Positions 1-8,575 of a DNA stretch of 64,000 nucleotides are shown here, in pieces. Position numbers and translations under genes: made by a program. The notes beneath the pieces are model-generated. The model was given only the letters and a program-made list of their open reading frames with translations, was not told the DNA's origin and did not search any database. Every line of letters starts with the position of its first letter. The stretch's first letter is position 1. Source of the DNA: Rhodospirillales bacterium (lineage in GTDB: Bacteria; Pseudomonadota; Alphaproteobacteria; Micavibrionales; Micavibrionaceae); NCBI GenBank assembly GCA_020638295.1, contig JACKIU010000001.1, positions 186,001 through 250,000 of the forward strand, read 5' to 3'.

Positions 1-2
1 TG

Positions 3-500
3 GCAGGGCCGTTCAGTGAAACCACACGCATTCTCCAGATGGATATTTTACTGGATGAGGACAGCGCTTTTGAATTTGGCGATGAAGCGGTGCGCGTTCT
101 TGAAACACCCGGTCATACGCGAGGGGCCATTTGTCTGTATTTCCCAGAGAGCGGTTTGTTGTTTACCGGTGATACGCTGTTCTCGCTTGGGTGTGGGCGG
201 TTATTCGAAGGCACGCCAGAGCAAATGTGGAATTCCTTACAAAAAATCATCGCCCTGCCTGATGAGACGCTGATCTATTGCGGTCATGAATATACGCAGG
301 CCAATGCAGAATTTTGCCTGCGGGTTGAGCCGGACAATCAGGCTTTGCAAAAACGAAGTGAAGCGGTCAAAGCCTTGCGCGCAAAGGGCCAGCCCACGCT
401 CCCCGTCCCCTTAAAAACCGAAAAAGAAACGAATGTGTTTTTGCGGGCCGGGTCGGCCGAACGTTTTGCCGAATTGCGCGCACTTAAAGATCGCAGTTAA
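3..500 (+). CDS. gloB: Hydroxyacylglutathione hydrolase (glyoxalase II), 5'-truncated by the window
   Basis: Only the C-terminal ~165 residues are in the window; the frame is open from base 3 with no start before the window edge. Glyoxalase II hydrolyses S-lactoylglutathione to D-lactate and glutathione in methylglyoxal detoxification. Visible metallo-beta-lactamase-fold signatures are the TPGHTRG metal-binding histidine, the FTGDTLF aspartate and the YCGHEYT histidine. The C-terminal helical region with NVFLRAG is the usual substrate-binding domain of this family. The stop is followed within 3 bases by the end of the convergent gene on the minus strand. The assignment is firm; the missing part should hold the THxHxDH motif. 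Confidence 0.93.
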   Translation, partial: AGPFSETTRILQMDILLDEDSAFEFGDEAVRVLETPGHTRGAICLYFPESGLLFTGDTLFSLGCGRLFEGTPEQMWNSLQKIIALPDETLIYCGHEYTQANAEFCLRVEPDNQALQKRSEAVKALRAKGQPTLPVPLKTEKETNVFLRAGSAERFAELRALKDRS

Positions 501-503
501 GCC

Positions 504-848
504 CTATTCTTCGTCAGCCTCGGGGGGCGGCTCCTTTTTTACGGCGGGCTTTTTGGGTTTGGTTAGTTTTTGCTGTTCGGCGGAATTCCCATCGACGTCA
601 CCTCTGCCCCGGCCTTTATCCCTGGCATCACGGTGCGGTGGAATCGGCATGGGTTTTTGCGTGGTATTTTTGCGATCGCTCATCGCCAGTTCAATTTCAA
701 GGCGAGAGGCCACCTTACGCAATTCATGGACCGCATCCTGCAAGCCTTCGCGCATGTCGGCCTTTTTTTCATCCTTGCGCCAGGCTTCGTAAGCCTTCAG
801 ACATTTCTCCGTGCTGTCTTTCAAACGTTGTTGAATTTCATCTGACAT
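504..848 (-). CDS. Conserved hypothetical protein with Lys/Pro-rich tail
   Basis: A 114-residue protein starting at MSDEIQQRLKDS. The frame stays open further upstream to 923, but this start is chosen because the helical, charged segment begins here and GGGAGCGCGCGAGAA precedes it. The N-terminal ~60 residues look fully helical (LRKVASRLEIELAMSDR). The C-terminal half is low-complexity and rich in Lys, Pro and Glu (KKPAVKKEPPPEADEE). No catalytic motif or membrane segment is visible. It is transcribed away from guaC and convergent with gloB. I do not recognise a function; a small cytosolic alphaproteobacterial protein is the most that can be said. Confidence 0.6.
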   Translation of the reverse strand: MSDEIQQRLKDSTEKCLKAYEAWRKDEKKADMREGLQDAVHELRKVASRLEIELAMSDRKNTTQKPMPIPPHRDARDKGRGRGDVDGNSAEQQKLTKPKKPAVKKEPPPEADEE

Positions 849-941
849 TTCTCGCGCGCTCCCTTTTTTATTTACCCCGTAAAGCCGAACTACCACCCTA
901 CCCAGAGCGGGCGCGATGTGCAAGCATACTTAAGCTGTAAT

Positions 942-1982
942 TTATTCGTTGCCGAAAATTGTGTTGAGCTGCTGGCTAACGCGAATGAAAGTCGTGCGTT
1001 TGGAGAGTTCCTTCAAACGCCGCGCGCCGACATAGGTGCAGGTTGAGCGCAGGCCGCCGAGGATGTCCTGCAGGCTGGCCTCTACGGGGCCGCGATACGG
1101 AACCTTCACGGTTTTGCCTTCACTGGCGCGGTATTCGGCGACGCCGCCTTTATGCTTGGTCATCGCGGTGGAACTGCTCATGCCATAGAATTGCAGATAT
1201 TTCTGACCGCCGTCCTTGACGACTTTCTGCTCCGATTCATCATGCCCTGCGAGCATACCGCCCAGCATCACAAAATCCGCCCCGGCGGCGAAGGCCTTGG
1301 CGATATCGCCGGGCACTGTGCAGCCGCCATCGCCGCAGATCAGCCCGCCCAGCCCATGGGCCGCATCGGCGCATTCTATAATCGCTGAGAGTTGCGGATA
1401 ACCGACGCCGGTCATTTTGCGGGTGGTGCACACACTGCCCGGACCAATGCCAACTTTTACAACATCTACGCCCGCGAGGATCAGCTCTTCGACCATTTCA
1501 CCGGTGACAACATTGCCCGCCATAATGGTCAGTTCGGGATATTTGTCGCGAATTTTTTTGACGAAGGTCACGAAATGCTCGGAATAGCCGTTGGCGACAT
1601 CAATACAGACTTTATCCGGATGATGCCCAGCTTTCATAAATTCATCGAGCTTTTCCTCATCGGCCTTGACCATGCCGATCGAATACCAAACCGAGGCGTG
1701 ACCGGCCTTGTCGTAGAATTTTTGCAGGTCTTTGAGCGGATAGTGTTTATGCAGCGCGACACTGAGGCCGTTGCCGTCTTCGGCAAAAGCCCGCGCCATG
1801 GCGAATGTGCCGACCCCGTCCATATTGGCGGCGATAATCGGCACGCCGTGATAGGCCTTGCCGCTCCATTTAAAGGTAAATTCGCGCCGGATATCGACAT
1901 TTTTGCGGCTGTCCAGCGTTGAGCGCTTGGGCCGGATGAGGACGTCTTTAAAATCGAGCTTTGTACTTTCTTCGATGCGCAT
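942..1982 (-). CDS. guaC: GMP reductase
   Basis: 346 residues, the usual length of GuaC. It catalyses NADPH-dependent reductive deamination of GMP to IMP in purine salvage. The IMPDH/GMPR barrel is visible: VPIIAANMDGVG near the N-terminus, the phosphate and catalytic loop GIGPGSVCTTRKMTGVG with the nucleophilic Cys, and GDGGCTVPGDIAKA for phosphate binding. The absence of a CBS insert and the short length favour GMP reductase over IMP dehydrogenase. It is followed on the same strand by nothing close, and preceded 15 bases upstream by the DUF1192 gene, with which it may be co-transcribed. Confidence 0.93.
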   Translation of the reverse strand: MRIEESTKLDFKDVLIRPKRSTLDSRKNVDIRREFTFKWSGKAYHGVPIIAANMDGVGTFAMARAFAEDGNGLSVALHKHYPLKDLQKFYDKAGHASVWYSIGMVKADEEKLDEFMKAGHHPDKVCIDVANGYSEHFVTFVKKIRDKYPELTIMAGNVVTGEMVEELILAGVDVVKVGIGPGSVCTTRKMTGVGYPQLSAIIECADAAHGLGGLICGDGGCTVPGDIAKAFAAGADFVMLGGMLAGHDESEQKVVKDGGQKYLQFYGMSSSTAMTKHKGGVAEYRASEGKTVKVPYRGPVEASLQDILGGLRSTCTYVGARRLKELSKRTTFIRVSQQLNTIFGNE

Positions 1983-1997
1983 GGCAAACCTTTATGG

Positions 1998-2180
1998 TTA
2001 TGATTTGAAAATGGAATCAGCGGCCTCAGCTGAGGCTTTCTTTTTGGTGATATCGCCTTCCGCCTTGGATATTTCGGCTTTGAGTTCGGTGATATAGTCT
2101 TCCAGCTCGGAAACCGACATGTTTTCCAAATTGCGGGGGAATTCTGCCGTTTTCGGCTTTGGAAGGTCATCATCAAACAT
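1998..2180 (-). CDS. DUF1192 family small protein
   Basis: 60 residues, beginning MFDDDLPKPK and containing NMSVSELEDYITELKAEI, the family hallmark: an acidic start, a conserved S-x-x-E-L-x-x-Y/R-I-x-x-L-x-x-E-I helix and a Lys-rich end. The second half is a predicted coiled coil. Proteins of this family are widespread in alphaproteobacteria and have no assigned biochemical role. It lies 15 bases upstream of guaC on the same strand, so the two probably share a transcript from a promoter in 2181-2346, which also has to serve the divergent trcR. Confidence 0.8.
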   Translation of the reverse strand: MFDDDLPKPKTAEFPRNLENMSVSELEDYITELKAEISKAEGDITKKKASAEAADSIFKS

Positions 2181-2346
2181 TGCCTCAAAACGATACGCAT
2201 GGCGACATGTGAAATCAATTTAAAATTTTTCTGGTAATTTTATGTGCTGGCGCTTATATAGGAGGCGTTCCCAACATTTAAGGTTTTAAAAAACCGGCCC
2301 CCAAGGAACAGGGCGCGGATAAAAATTTTGTTTATGGAGATTTAAA

Positions 2347-3054
2347 ATGGCTACAGCCCTGAACATTACCGGTCAACTCTTGATGCCGAAAGCAACGGCG
2401 GTTTGGTTGATTGAAAACACGGCTTTGACCTTTAAGCAAATTGCCGAGTTCACCGACCTGACCGAGATCGAAATCGAGGCGCTGGCCGATGGTGAGATCG
2501 GCCGCGGGCTGGTTGGCCGTAACCCGATTGACCATCATGAACTGACACAGGAAGAACTGGATCGTTGTCAGGCTGATCCGGACGCCAGCCTGAAAATGGC
2601 GAAAAGCAGCCTGCCGCCGGTAAAATCCCGCGCGAAAGGTCCGCGCTATACACCGGTATCCAAACGCGGGGACAAGCCCGATGCGATTGCCTATATCCTC
2701 AAACATAATTCAGAGATTTCCGATGCGCAAATTACCAAGCTGGTTGGAACAACCAAACCGACCATCACAGCTGTGCGCGAACGCACCCACCCCAACACGC
2801 CGAATTTGCGTCCGCGCCATCCGGCCGAGCTGGGCCTGTGCACATGGCAGGAATATGAGAAAGCCTCCGACAAGGGGCTGAAGGCGCAGGGTAAAGACCC
2901 TGAAGCTGTCAAAGCCCAGCGTCTGGCCGATCAGCAAGCGGCGCTTAGCCCCTCTGAGGAAGAAGACACCGGCAGCCAGAGCGGCAGTGGCGGGTTTGAC
3001 TTTTCAAACTTCCTCGGCGATGCGGCACGTTATTCTTCTTCCTCCGAGGATTAA
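2347..3054 (+). CDS. trcR: DUF1013 cell-cycle transcriptional regulator TrcR
   Basis: 235 residues with the DUF1013 signature MPKATAVWLIENTALTFKQI (residues ~14-33) followed by a helix-turn-helix-like stretch, a second conserved segment GDKPDAIAYILKHNSEISDA (~110-130), and TTKPTITAVRERTH, typical of the family. The C-terminus is Ser/Glu-rich and probably disordered. In Caulobacter the DUF1013 protein TrcR associates with RNA polymerase and affects cell-cycle promoters. That role is known from the family and is inferred here. The start is supported by TATGGAGA about 6 bases upstream. A repeat element begins 5 bases after the stop. Confidence 0.88.
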   Translation: MATALNITGQLLMPKATAVWLIENTALTFKQIAEFTDLTEIEIEALADGEIGRGLVGRNPIDHHELTQEELDRCQADPDASLKMAKSSLPPVKSRAKGPRYTPVSKRGDKPDAIAYILKHNSEISDAQITKLVGTTKPTITAVRERTHPNTPNLRPRHPAELGLCTWQEYEKASDKGLKAQGKDPEAVKAQRLADQQAALSPSEEEDTGSQSGSGGFDFSNFLGDAARYSSSSED

Positions 3055-3058
3055 CGCT

Positions 3059-3218
3059 ATTCTCAACTTCTTTCTTTCCGCCGGGATATAAAACCCCGCG
3101 AAACCCCGCACCTGATGCGGGGTCCATACGATACATAGTCAAATCCCATGGACCCCGGCTCAAAGCCGGGGTTTCATTTTTCTTTTTTATTTCAATCTCT
3201 TAAAGGAAGTTTAGAATT
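3059..3218. repeat. 160-bp MITE-like element, copy 1 (family B)
   Basis: This segment and 33332-33490 (opposite orientation) are nearly the same sequence over ~160 bp. Both start with ATTCTCAACTT and end with the imperfect inverse (AAGTTGAGAAT; here AAGTTTAGAAT). Inside are two CCCCG-rich hairpins (positions 3099-3122 and 3151-3175) joined by a conserved linker around ATACATAGTCAAATC. There is no coding capacity. The arrangement of terminal inverted repeats, fixed length and dispersed copies is that of a miniature inverted-repeat element. A core-only relative is at 38439-38506. Confidence 0.85.
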
Positions 3219-3244
3219 GGGTAGGATTAAGCTTTTAAAACAAA

Positions 3245-3279
3245 AAGCGGTCTGGAGAATGAAATCAACCAGACCGCTT
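3245..3279 (-). terminator. Hairpin terminator downstream of the DUF465 gene
   Basis: A perfect stem, AGCGGTCTGG (3246-3255) against CCAGACCGCT (3269-3278), extended by one A-T pair, with a 13-base loop. Read on the minus strand it is followed by TTTTTGTTTT, the form of a Rho-independent terminator for the gene ending at 3336. On the plus strand it is followed by TGTTTT, so it may act weakly both ways. Confidence 0.75.
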
Positions 3280-3335
3280 GTTTTACGGATGCCCTAACTG
3301 TTAAGCCAGAGCCCACTTCAGTCTCAGCCGATGTT

Positions 3336-3551
3336 TCAGACCGAGGCCGCTTCGCTTACGCGAATTCCTTCTATCTGCTCCTTGAGCATCAGTTTTTCTT
3401 TCTTCAACTGGCGAAGGTAAAAATCTGTCGCCGAAGGGCTTTTATGCGCCTGTTCAATACGGTCCGAAATGTGAGAGTGGCGTTTTTTGAGCGCCTCTAA
3501 TCTTGAGTGTTGAGCGGAAAGTAATTCACTTACAGACCCTGAATTTTGCAT
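3336..3551 (-). CDS. DUF465 (YdcH-like) family protein
   Basis: 71 residues of charged heptad-like helix: SRLEALKKRHSHISDRIEQA followed by the hallmark LRQLKKEKLMLKEQIEGI. Members form small helical hairpins of unknown function and are common in proteobacteria. AAGGAGC lies 8 bases before the ATG. It is monocistronic, with its own terminator at 3245-3279. Nothing else in the surroundings suggests a pathway. Confidence 0.82.
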   Translation of the reverse strand: MQNSGSVSELLSAQHSRLEALKKRHSHISDRIEQAHKSPSATDFYLRQLKKEKLMLKEQIEGIRVSEAASV

Positions 3552-3826
3552 AGCGCAAGCTCCTTCGTTTGGCGTTTAAGTTTTGAGATGGATTTAGCGT
3601 ACCTGAAATCGTCATGAAAATGCAAAAAACGAACAAACAAGATTTCTCTAATGAAAGGCTTTTGGCTTTTCATTGAGCATCTTATCTTTACTTATTCACA
3701 AGAAATTTTTTCTCTGGTCGTACTGTGCATTTTCACAAAAAATCATTCAGGCTCGATTCGCAAACCCATTTCTCATGATTGCACGGCAAGGGCTAATTTT
3801 CTGTTAACGATTATTAGGAAAGGCTA

Positions 3827-5335
3827 TTACAGGTCGAATCTGACGCCTTGGGCCAGCGGCAATTCATCTGAATAATTGACGGTCTGCGTCTGGCGGCGCA
3901 TGTAAGCTTTCCAGCTGTCAGAGCCGCTTTCACGTCCTCCGCCGGTTTCTTTTTCACCGCCGAAGGCTCCGCCGATTTCCGCGCCGGAGGTCCCGATATT
4001 CACATTGGCGATGCCGCAATCGCTGCCCGTGGCCGAGAGGAACCGTTCAGCTTCACGCATATTCATGGTGAAGATCGACGAAGACAGACCTTGGGGCACA
4101 CCATTTTGCAGGGAGATGGCCTCGTCGAGGGTCTTGTATTTCATGACATAGAGGATGGGAGCGAAGGTTTCTTCGCACACGACACTGCTTTGCGCGGGTA
4201 TTTCCACCAAGGCCGGATGTACATACGCGCCGCCTTCCCAATCGCTATGGGCGCGCTCACCACCGGTGATCACTTTGCCACCCTGGCCTATCGCCAGCTC
4301 TAGCGCGGCCATCATTTGATCGAGGCTTTGGTGATCGATGAGCGGCCCCACTAATGTGCCCTCTTCCAGCGGATTGCCGATGCGGATTTGTTCGTAGGCC
4401 TTTTGCAGCGCCGGGATGAGAGAACCATAAATATCTTCGTGAACAATCAGGCGACGGGTGGTGGTGCAGCGCTGCCCGGCCGTGCCGACAGCGCCAAACA
4501 CAATTGCGCGCACAGCCATATCAAGATCGGCGCTCGGCGCGATGACCATGGCATTGTTACCGCCCAGTTCAAGGAGGCTGCGGCCCAGACGCTTTGCCAC
4601 CGCCTGACCGACGGCGCGGCCCATGGCGACGCTGCCCGTCGCGCTAATCAGTGGAAAGGCTTCATGATCGACGAGAGCCTGACCGATCTCGCGCCCGCCA
4701 ACGATGACTTGAGAAAGATGGTCGGGGATATCATGGCCAGTGGCTTTGAATTTGGCGGCGGCTTTATCAAACAAATTCTGGCAGGCCAGCGCAGTGAGCG
4801 GGGTTTTTTCCGATGGTTTCCAGACCAGAGAATTGCCGCAAACCAGTGCGATCGCGGCGTTCCAGCACCATACGGCCACGGGGAAATTAAAGGCGGAAAT
4901 AATGCCCACCGGGCCGAGGGGCTGCCAGACCTCGCGCATATGATGCTCAGGGCGCTCGGACTGGATGGTCAGGCCGTAGAGCTGGCGCGAAAGACCAACG
5001 GCAAAGTCGCAGATATCAATCATTTCCTGCACCTCACCGAGACCTTCGGAGAGGATCTTGCCGCATTCAATGGTGGTTAGCCGGCCAAGGTCGTCTTTCG
5101 CCGCGCGCAGTTCTTCGCCTAACAGGCGGACAAATTCGCCGCGCACGGGGGCCGGCACTTTGCGCCAGTCTTCGAAAGCGGCCTGCGCCCTTTGGGCGAG
5201 CACATCGATATCGTCGGCGCTGTGTTCTTTGAGCTTGCCGAGGCTGGAGCCGTCAATGGGGGTGAACACCTCCAGCGTGCCTTTGGGATCGGTTTCAACG
5301 CCGAGTTTTTTGAGGATGTCGGTGTAATCGGTCAT
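3827..5335 (-). CDS. amaB: ALDH7-type aldehyde dehydrogenase (aminoadipate-semialdehyde / piperidine-6-carboxylate dehydrogenase)
   Basis: 502 residues from MTDYTDILKK; an upstream ATG exists, but it lies in the repeat at 5350-5433 and is not used in this reading. Signature residues are LELGGNNAMVI (catalytic Glu region, with the NN typical of ALDH7 rather than NS/KS), GTAGQRCTTTRRL (catalytic Cys) and NIGTSGAEIGGAFGGEKETG near the end. Family knowledge: ALDH7 oxidises alpha-aminoadipic semialdehyde, in equilibrium with piperidine-6-carboxylate, in lysine catabolism using NAD+. No lysine-pathway gene is adjacent, so the substrate is inferred from the subfamily only. Confidence 0.85.
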   Translation of the reverse strand: MTDYTDILKKLGVETDPKGTLEVFTPIDGSSLGKLKEHSADDIDVLAQRAQAAFEDWRKVPAPVRGEFVRLLGEELRAAKDDLGRLTTIECGKILSEGLGEVQEMIDICDFAVGLSRQLYGLTIQSERPEHHMREVWQPLGPVGIISAFNFPVAVWCWNAAIALVCGNSLVWKPSEKTPLTALACQNLFDKAAAKFKATGHDIPDHLSQVIVGGREIGQALVDHEAFPLISATGSVAMGRAVGQAVAKRLGRSLLELGGNNAMVIAPSADLDMAVRAIVFGAVGTAGQRCTTTRRLIVHEDIYGSLIPALQKAYEQIRIGNPLEEGTLVGPLIDHQSLDQMMAALELAIGQGGKVITGGERAHSDWEGGAYVHPALVEIPAQSSVVCEETFAPILYVMKYKTLDEAISLQNGVPQGLSSSIFTMNMREAERFLSATGSDCGIANVNIGTSGAEIGGAFGGEKETGGGRESGSDSWKAYMRRQTQTVNYSDELPLAQGVRFDL

Positions 5336-5349
5336 ATTTATCTCCCTAA

Positions 5350-5433
5350 CGTCATTGCGAGCGTAGCGAAGCAATCCAGAGCCAGCAAGAAAGATTTCTG
5401 GATTGCTTCGTCATTTCATTCCTCGCAATGACG
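5350..5433. repeat. GTCATTGCGAG palindromic element (family A), copy 1
   Basis: 84 bp starting CGTCATTGCGAGCG and ending CTCGCAATGACG, with inner arms GAAGCAATCCAGA and TCTGGATTGCTTCG. It is one long imperfect hairpin. The same family appears at 27974-28080, 38833-38905 (inside fliP) and 62971-63090. It sits between the ALDH7 and DUF924 genes, close to the ALDH7 start. Confidence 0.9.
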
Positions 5434-5446
5434 TAGAGGATAAATT

Positions 5447-5998
5447 TCACAAAAACCCCTTATGCGTTTTGAGAAATTCGACTTCTTCTGCGCTGCTGTC
5501 GCGGCCGAGAATTTCGTTACGGTGCGGAAAGCGGCCAAATTTTTCAATGGGCACATAATGGCGCTTTGCATACATATCGCCGGCCGGGTTATCTGTTGCC
5601 ATGGCGCCGAACAGTTCGACGGATTTTTTCTGGTCGGACAGCGTTTCGCTATGTTGAAACGGCAGGTACAGAAAGCCGCGTTTTACCGGCTCAAGAACCT
5701 GATCAAAGCCTTTATGCACGGCCTGTTTGGCGATCAGCAATGCGCGCTCATCCGAAGCGAAGGCCTTGGGCGTACCGCGATACATATGGCGGGGGAACTG
5801 GTCGAGAACAATAATCAGCGCCAGCGAGCCATCGGCATCGACGGCCCAATGCTGGCACAGCCCGTCGGCGGCCATTTCGTGAGTCACGGAAAAACGCTCA
5901 CGAATCTCGGCATCTACGCTCTCGCTGGATTGAAACCATTGTTGCGGGTCGAGTTCCTCAAACCAAAAGTGGAGGATTTCCTGTTGTGTATCGCGCAT
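5447..5998 (-). CDS. DUF924 family protein
   Basis: 183 residues. The DUF924 family is recognised by ILHFWFEELDPQQWF near the start, IIVLDQFPRHMYRGT in the middle and FLYLPFQHSETLSDQ in the second half. It is an all-helical, TPR-like cytosolic fold without a settled biochemical role. It is downstream of a 115-residue membrane protein on the same strand (12-base gap), so they may be co-transcribed. The start follows the stop of that gene closely; no alternative internal start looks better. Confidence 0.85.
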   Translation of the reverse strand: MRDTQQEILHFWFEELDPQQWFQSSESVDAEIRERFSVTHEMAADGLCQHWAVDADGSLALIIVLDQFPRHMYRGTPKAFASDERALLIAKQAVHKGFDQVLEPVKRGFLYLPFQHSETLSDQKKSVELFGAMATDNPAGDMYAKRHYVPIEKFGRFPHRNEILGRDSSAEEVEFLKTHKGFL

Positions 5999-6010
5999 TT
6001 AAGCCGCTTT

Positions 6011-6352
6011 TTATTCCTGTTCCTTAAGCTCACGCCATTGAGCCTTGCTGATCGTTTGAGAGTACGGTTTCATCAAGTTTATGGCTTGCTGGCGTCTCTT
6101 CTTAGACAGGATAGCCAGAAATGCGGCCGGAACAAAGGGTAAAAGTAGCAAAGCGATTACAAGCGGGTTGCGGATAATGTAATAAGAATCGTGATGACCG
6201 AGGTTTTCAAATATAGAGCCGGAAACAACAAAGGCGGCCAGCGCACAGCCAAAGGCCATCATGCGGTAAAATTTTGAGCGCAAGAGCTTCTCACGTGCGC
6301 ATCTTTTATCGATAAGCTCTTGATTATCATTACTTTTTACTTTGGACGACAT
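6011..6352 (-). CDS. Small membrane protein, unknown
   Basis: About 113 residues from MSSKVKSNDN; a GTG two codons earlier (6358) is also possible, and a G-rich run lies just upstream of both. Two membrane helices are visible: FYRMMAFGCALAAFVVSGSI and NPLVIALLLLPFVPAAFLAI. They are flanked by a Lys/Arg-rich N-terminus and a KKRRQQ segment, which suggests both termini are cytoplasmic. No family is recognised. It is upstream of the DUF924 gene on the same strand. Confidence 0.6.
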   Translation of the reverse strand: MSSKVKSNDNQELIDKRCAREKLLRSKFYRMMAFGCALAAFVVSGSIFENLGHHDSYYIIRNPLVIALLLLPFVPAAFLAILSKKRRQQAINLMKPYSQTISKAQWRELKEQE

Positions 6353-6472
6353 AAGCACCCCCCGCGTTTTCCACTCTTGTCATGCACACAAGCAAACGGG
6401 CCCCAGAAACATCCGCACTTTCATTATAGCCCAGATTTATTAACAAAAGCTAAGCCATTTTCTTACGGCAGA

Positions 6473-7240
6473 TTAATGAAGATCCGCCCAGGTTCTCTTT
6501 TTGATACCGTAGAAGATCAAGGCGAAAGCAAACAGGAAGAGCAAGACTTTTACGCCGGTATGCTTACGCGCCTCAAGGTTCGGTTCAGCGGCCCAGTGCA
6601 GGAACTGAACAACGTCACGCGCATATTGTTCGCGGATTTGCAGGCTTTCGTCTTCATAGGCAACCATATCATCGGATAATGGCGGCGGCATGGCGATGAC
6701 ATGGCCGGGCATATATTCGTTATAATATTGACCATCGAGCAGATCCATGTCAGACGGCGCATCTTCATAACCGGTCAGGATCGCGTAAACATAGTTAGGA
6801 CCGTCGTGACGGGCCTTGGTAATCAAAGACAGATCAGGCGGAAGCGCATTGTTATTGGCAGACTTGGCGGCATTGTCATTCGCGTAAGGGGACGGGAAAT
6901 AATCGGAAGGCAGCGCAGCGCGTTCGAACATTTCACCTTCTTCGTCCGGGCCGTCGGTGAGGCTGTATTCAGCGGCGATGGTTTTGACCTGATCTTCGCT
7001 ATAGCCGAGATCGGTCAGGTTACGGAAAGCTACGCGTTTGAGCGAATGACAGGCCGCGCAAACCTCGCGGTACACTTTTAGGCCGCGCTGCATCGCTTCA
7101 CGGTCGAACGTGCCGAACGGTCCGTCGAAGCTCCAGCTTTGTTTGGGCGGGTGTACAGTTTCAGTCGAAGCCTGCGCGGCATTCATCGGCAGCGGGCTGA
7201 GCAAAACAGTGGCAAGAAGAATGAGGCTGAATTTTTTCAT
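6473..7240 (-). CDS. petC: Cytochrome c1, bc1 complex
   Basis: 255 residues from MKKFSLILLATV. This ATG has AGGA 7 bases upstream; an ATG six codons further up is less likely. A signal peptide ends near NAAQA, the heme c site is VCAACHSLKR, and a single C-terminal membrane anchor (VLLFLFAFALIFYGI) is followed by KKRTW. It carries electrons from the Rieske centre to soluble cytochrome c on the periplasmic face. It is the last gene of petA-petB-petC, 24 bases after petB. A conserved PSPYANDNAA segment fits the alphaproteobacterial form. Confidence 0.93.
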   Translation of the reverse strand: MKKFSLILLATVLLSPLPMNAAQASTETVHPPKQSWSFDGPFGTFDREAMQRGLKVYREVCAACHSLKRVAFRNLTDLGYSEDQVKTIAAEYSLTDGPDEEGEMFERAALPSDYFPSPYANDNAAKSANNNALPPDLSLITKARHDGPNYVYAILTGYEDAPSDMDLLDGQYYNEYMPGHVIAMPPPLSDDMVAYEDESLQIREQYARDVVQFLHWAAEPNLEARKHTGVKVLLFLFAFALIFYGIKKRTWADLH

Positions 7241-7264
7241 TGTACTATCCTTTATCAATCTTTC

Positions 7265-8550
7265 TTATTTTGCGTGCTTGGCTAAAACGGCTTCGTGGAT
7301 GGACGGCGGCAGCTCGCGGCCTTTTTCAAACTTGCTGAGCCATGGCAGGATCACCAGGAAGAAAATGAAATAGTATGCCGTCGCGCCTAGACCGAAATAG
7401 CTGAGCGGCAGGCCGAACAGCTCCGCATCGGCAGGTTGCGACCCGACATAGCCGAGGAAGACAAAATCGACCAACAACAGCAGCAAGAATGCGCGGTAGA
7501 GCGGGCGGAAACGCGCGCTACGGATCGGGTGGCTGTCCAGCCACGGCATGACGAACCACAGCAAGATCGAACCGAACATCGCGATGACTCCGCCGAGCTT
7601 GGCGGTAATCAAAGTGATTTCAGTAAACGGAATGCCGATCTCGAACGTAATCGCGCGCAGGATCGCATAGAATGGCAGGAAGTACCATTCAGGCACGATG
7701 TGCGGCGGAGTCACCAACGGGTTGGCCGGGGTGTAGTTATCCGGTGGCCCAAGGCGTTGGGCATGTAGAAGATAAAGAGCGCATAGATGATCAGAAAGAC
7801 GACCAGACCAAAGCTGTCCTTCATCGTATAATACGGGTGGAACGGCAGTGTGTCTTTTTCTGACTGCGGCTCTAGCCCTAACGGGTTGTTGGAGCCGGTC
7901 ACGTGCAGCGCCCAAACATGCAGGAACACGACAGCGAAGATGACAAACGGCAGCAGGTAGTGCAGCGCAAAGAAGCGGGTCAGGGTCGGGTTATCGACGC
8001 TAAAACCACCCCAGAGCAAGGTCACGATGCTGTCACCGACCAGCGGAATGGCTGAGAACAAATTGGTGATCACGGTCGCGCCCCACAGGGACATCTGGCC
8101 CCATGGCAAAACATAGCCGATAAAGGCGGTGGCCATCATCAACAGGAAGATTGCCACACCGAGAATCCAGAGGAGTTCGCGCGGGCGCTTGTAAGAGCCG
8201 TAGTACATACCACGGAAAATATGGATATAGACTGCGACAAAGAAGAAAGACGCACCGTTCATGTGAATATAGCGCAATAGCCAGCCGCCATTCACGTCGC
8301 GCATAATGCGCTCAACCGCGTCGAAAGAGAGTTCTGTATTGGCCGTATAGTGCATGGCCAGCACAATGCCCGAGACAATCATGGTGATCAGCATGAACAT
8401 GGCGATGGCGCCGAAATTCCAGAAATAGTTGAAATTGCGCGGTGTCGGGAATACGCCGTATTCCTTTTGCATCAGCGTAAAGACCGGAAGACGTTCGTCA
8501 ATCCAGCTTACGACGGGGTTTTTGAATTCTGCGCGCTCGGTGCTGCCCAT
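7265..8550 (-). CDS. petB: Cytochrome b of the bc1 complex, with an apparent -1 frameshift
   Basis: The first ~269 codons (from MGSTERAEF, 8550) give a normal cytochrome b N-terminal half, including GYVLPWGQMSLWGATV and ALHYLLPF. After PNALGH the frame continues as RITTPRPTRW and stops at 7711. The other frame resumes exactly with PDNYTPANPLVTPPH and the Qo motif PEWYFLPFYAILRAI, running to 7265. One missing G in the plus-strand run near 7743 (CCGGTGG for CCGGGTGG) explains it. Because cytochrome b is the core of bc1, a sequencing or assembly error is more likely than gene loss, but the sequence as given cannot make the full protein. Confidence 0.9.
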
Positions 8551-8575
8551 GGTTTTCTCCTTGTCCCTCTTATTT

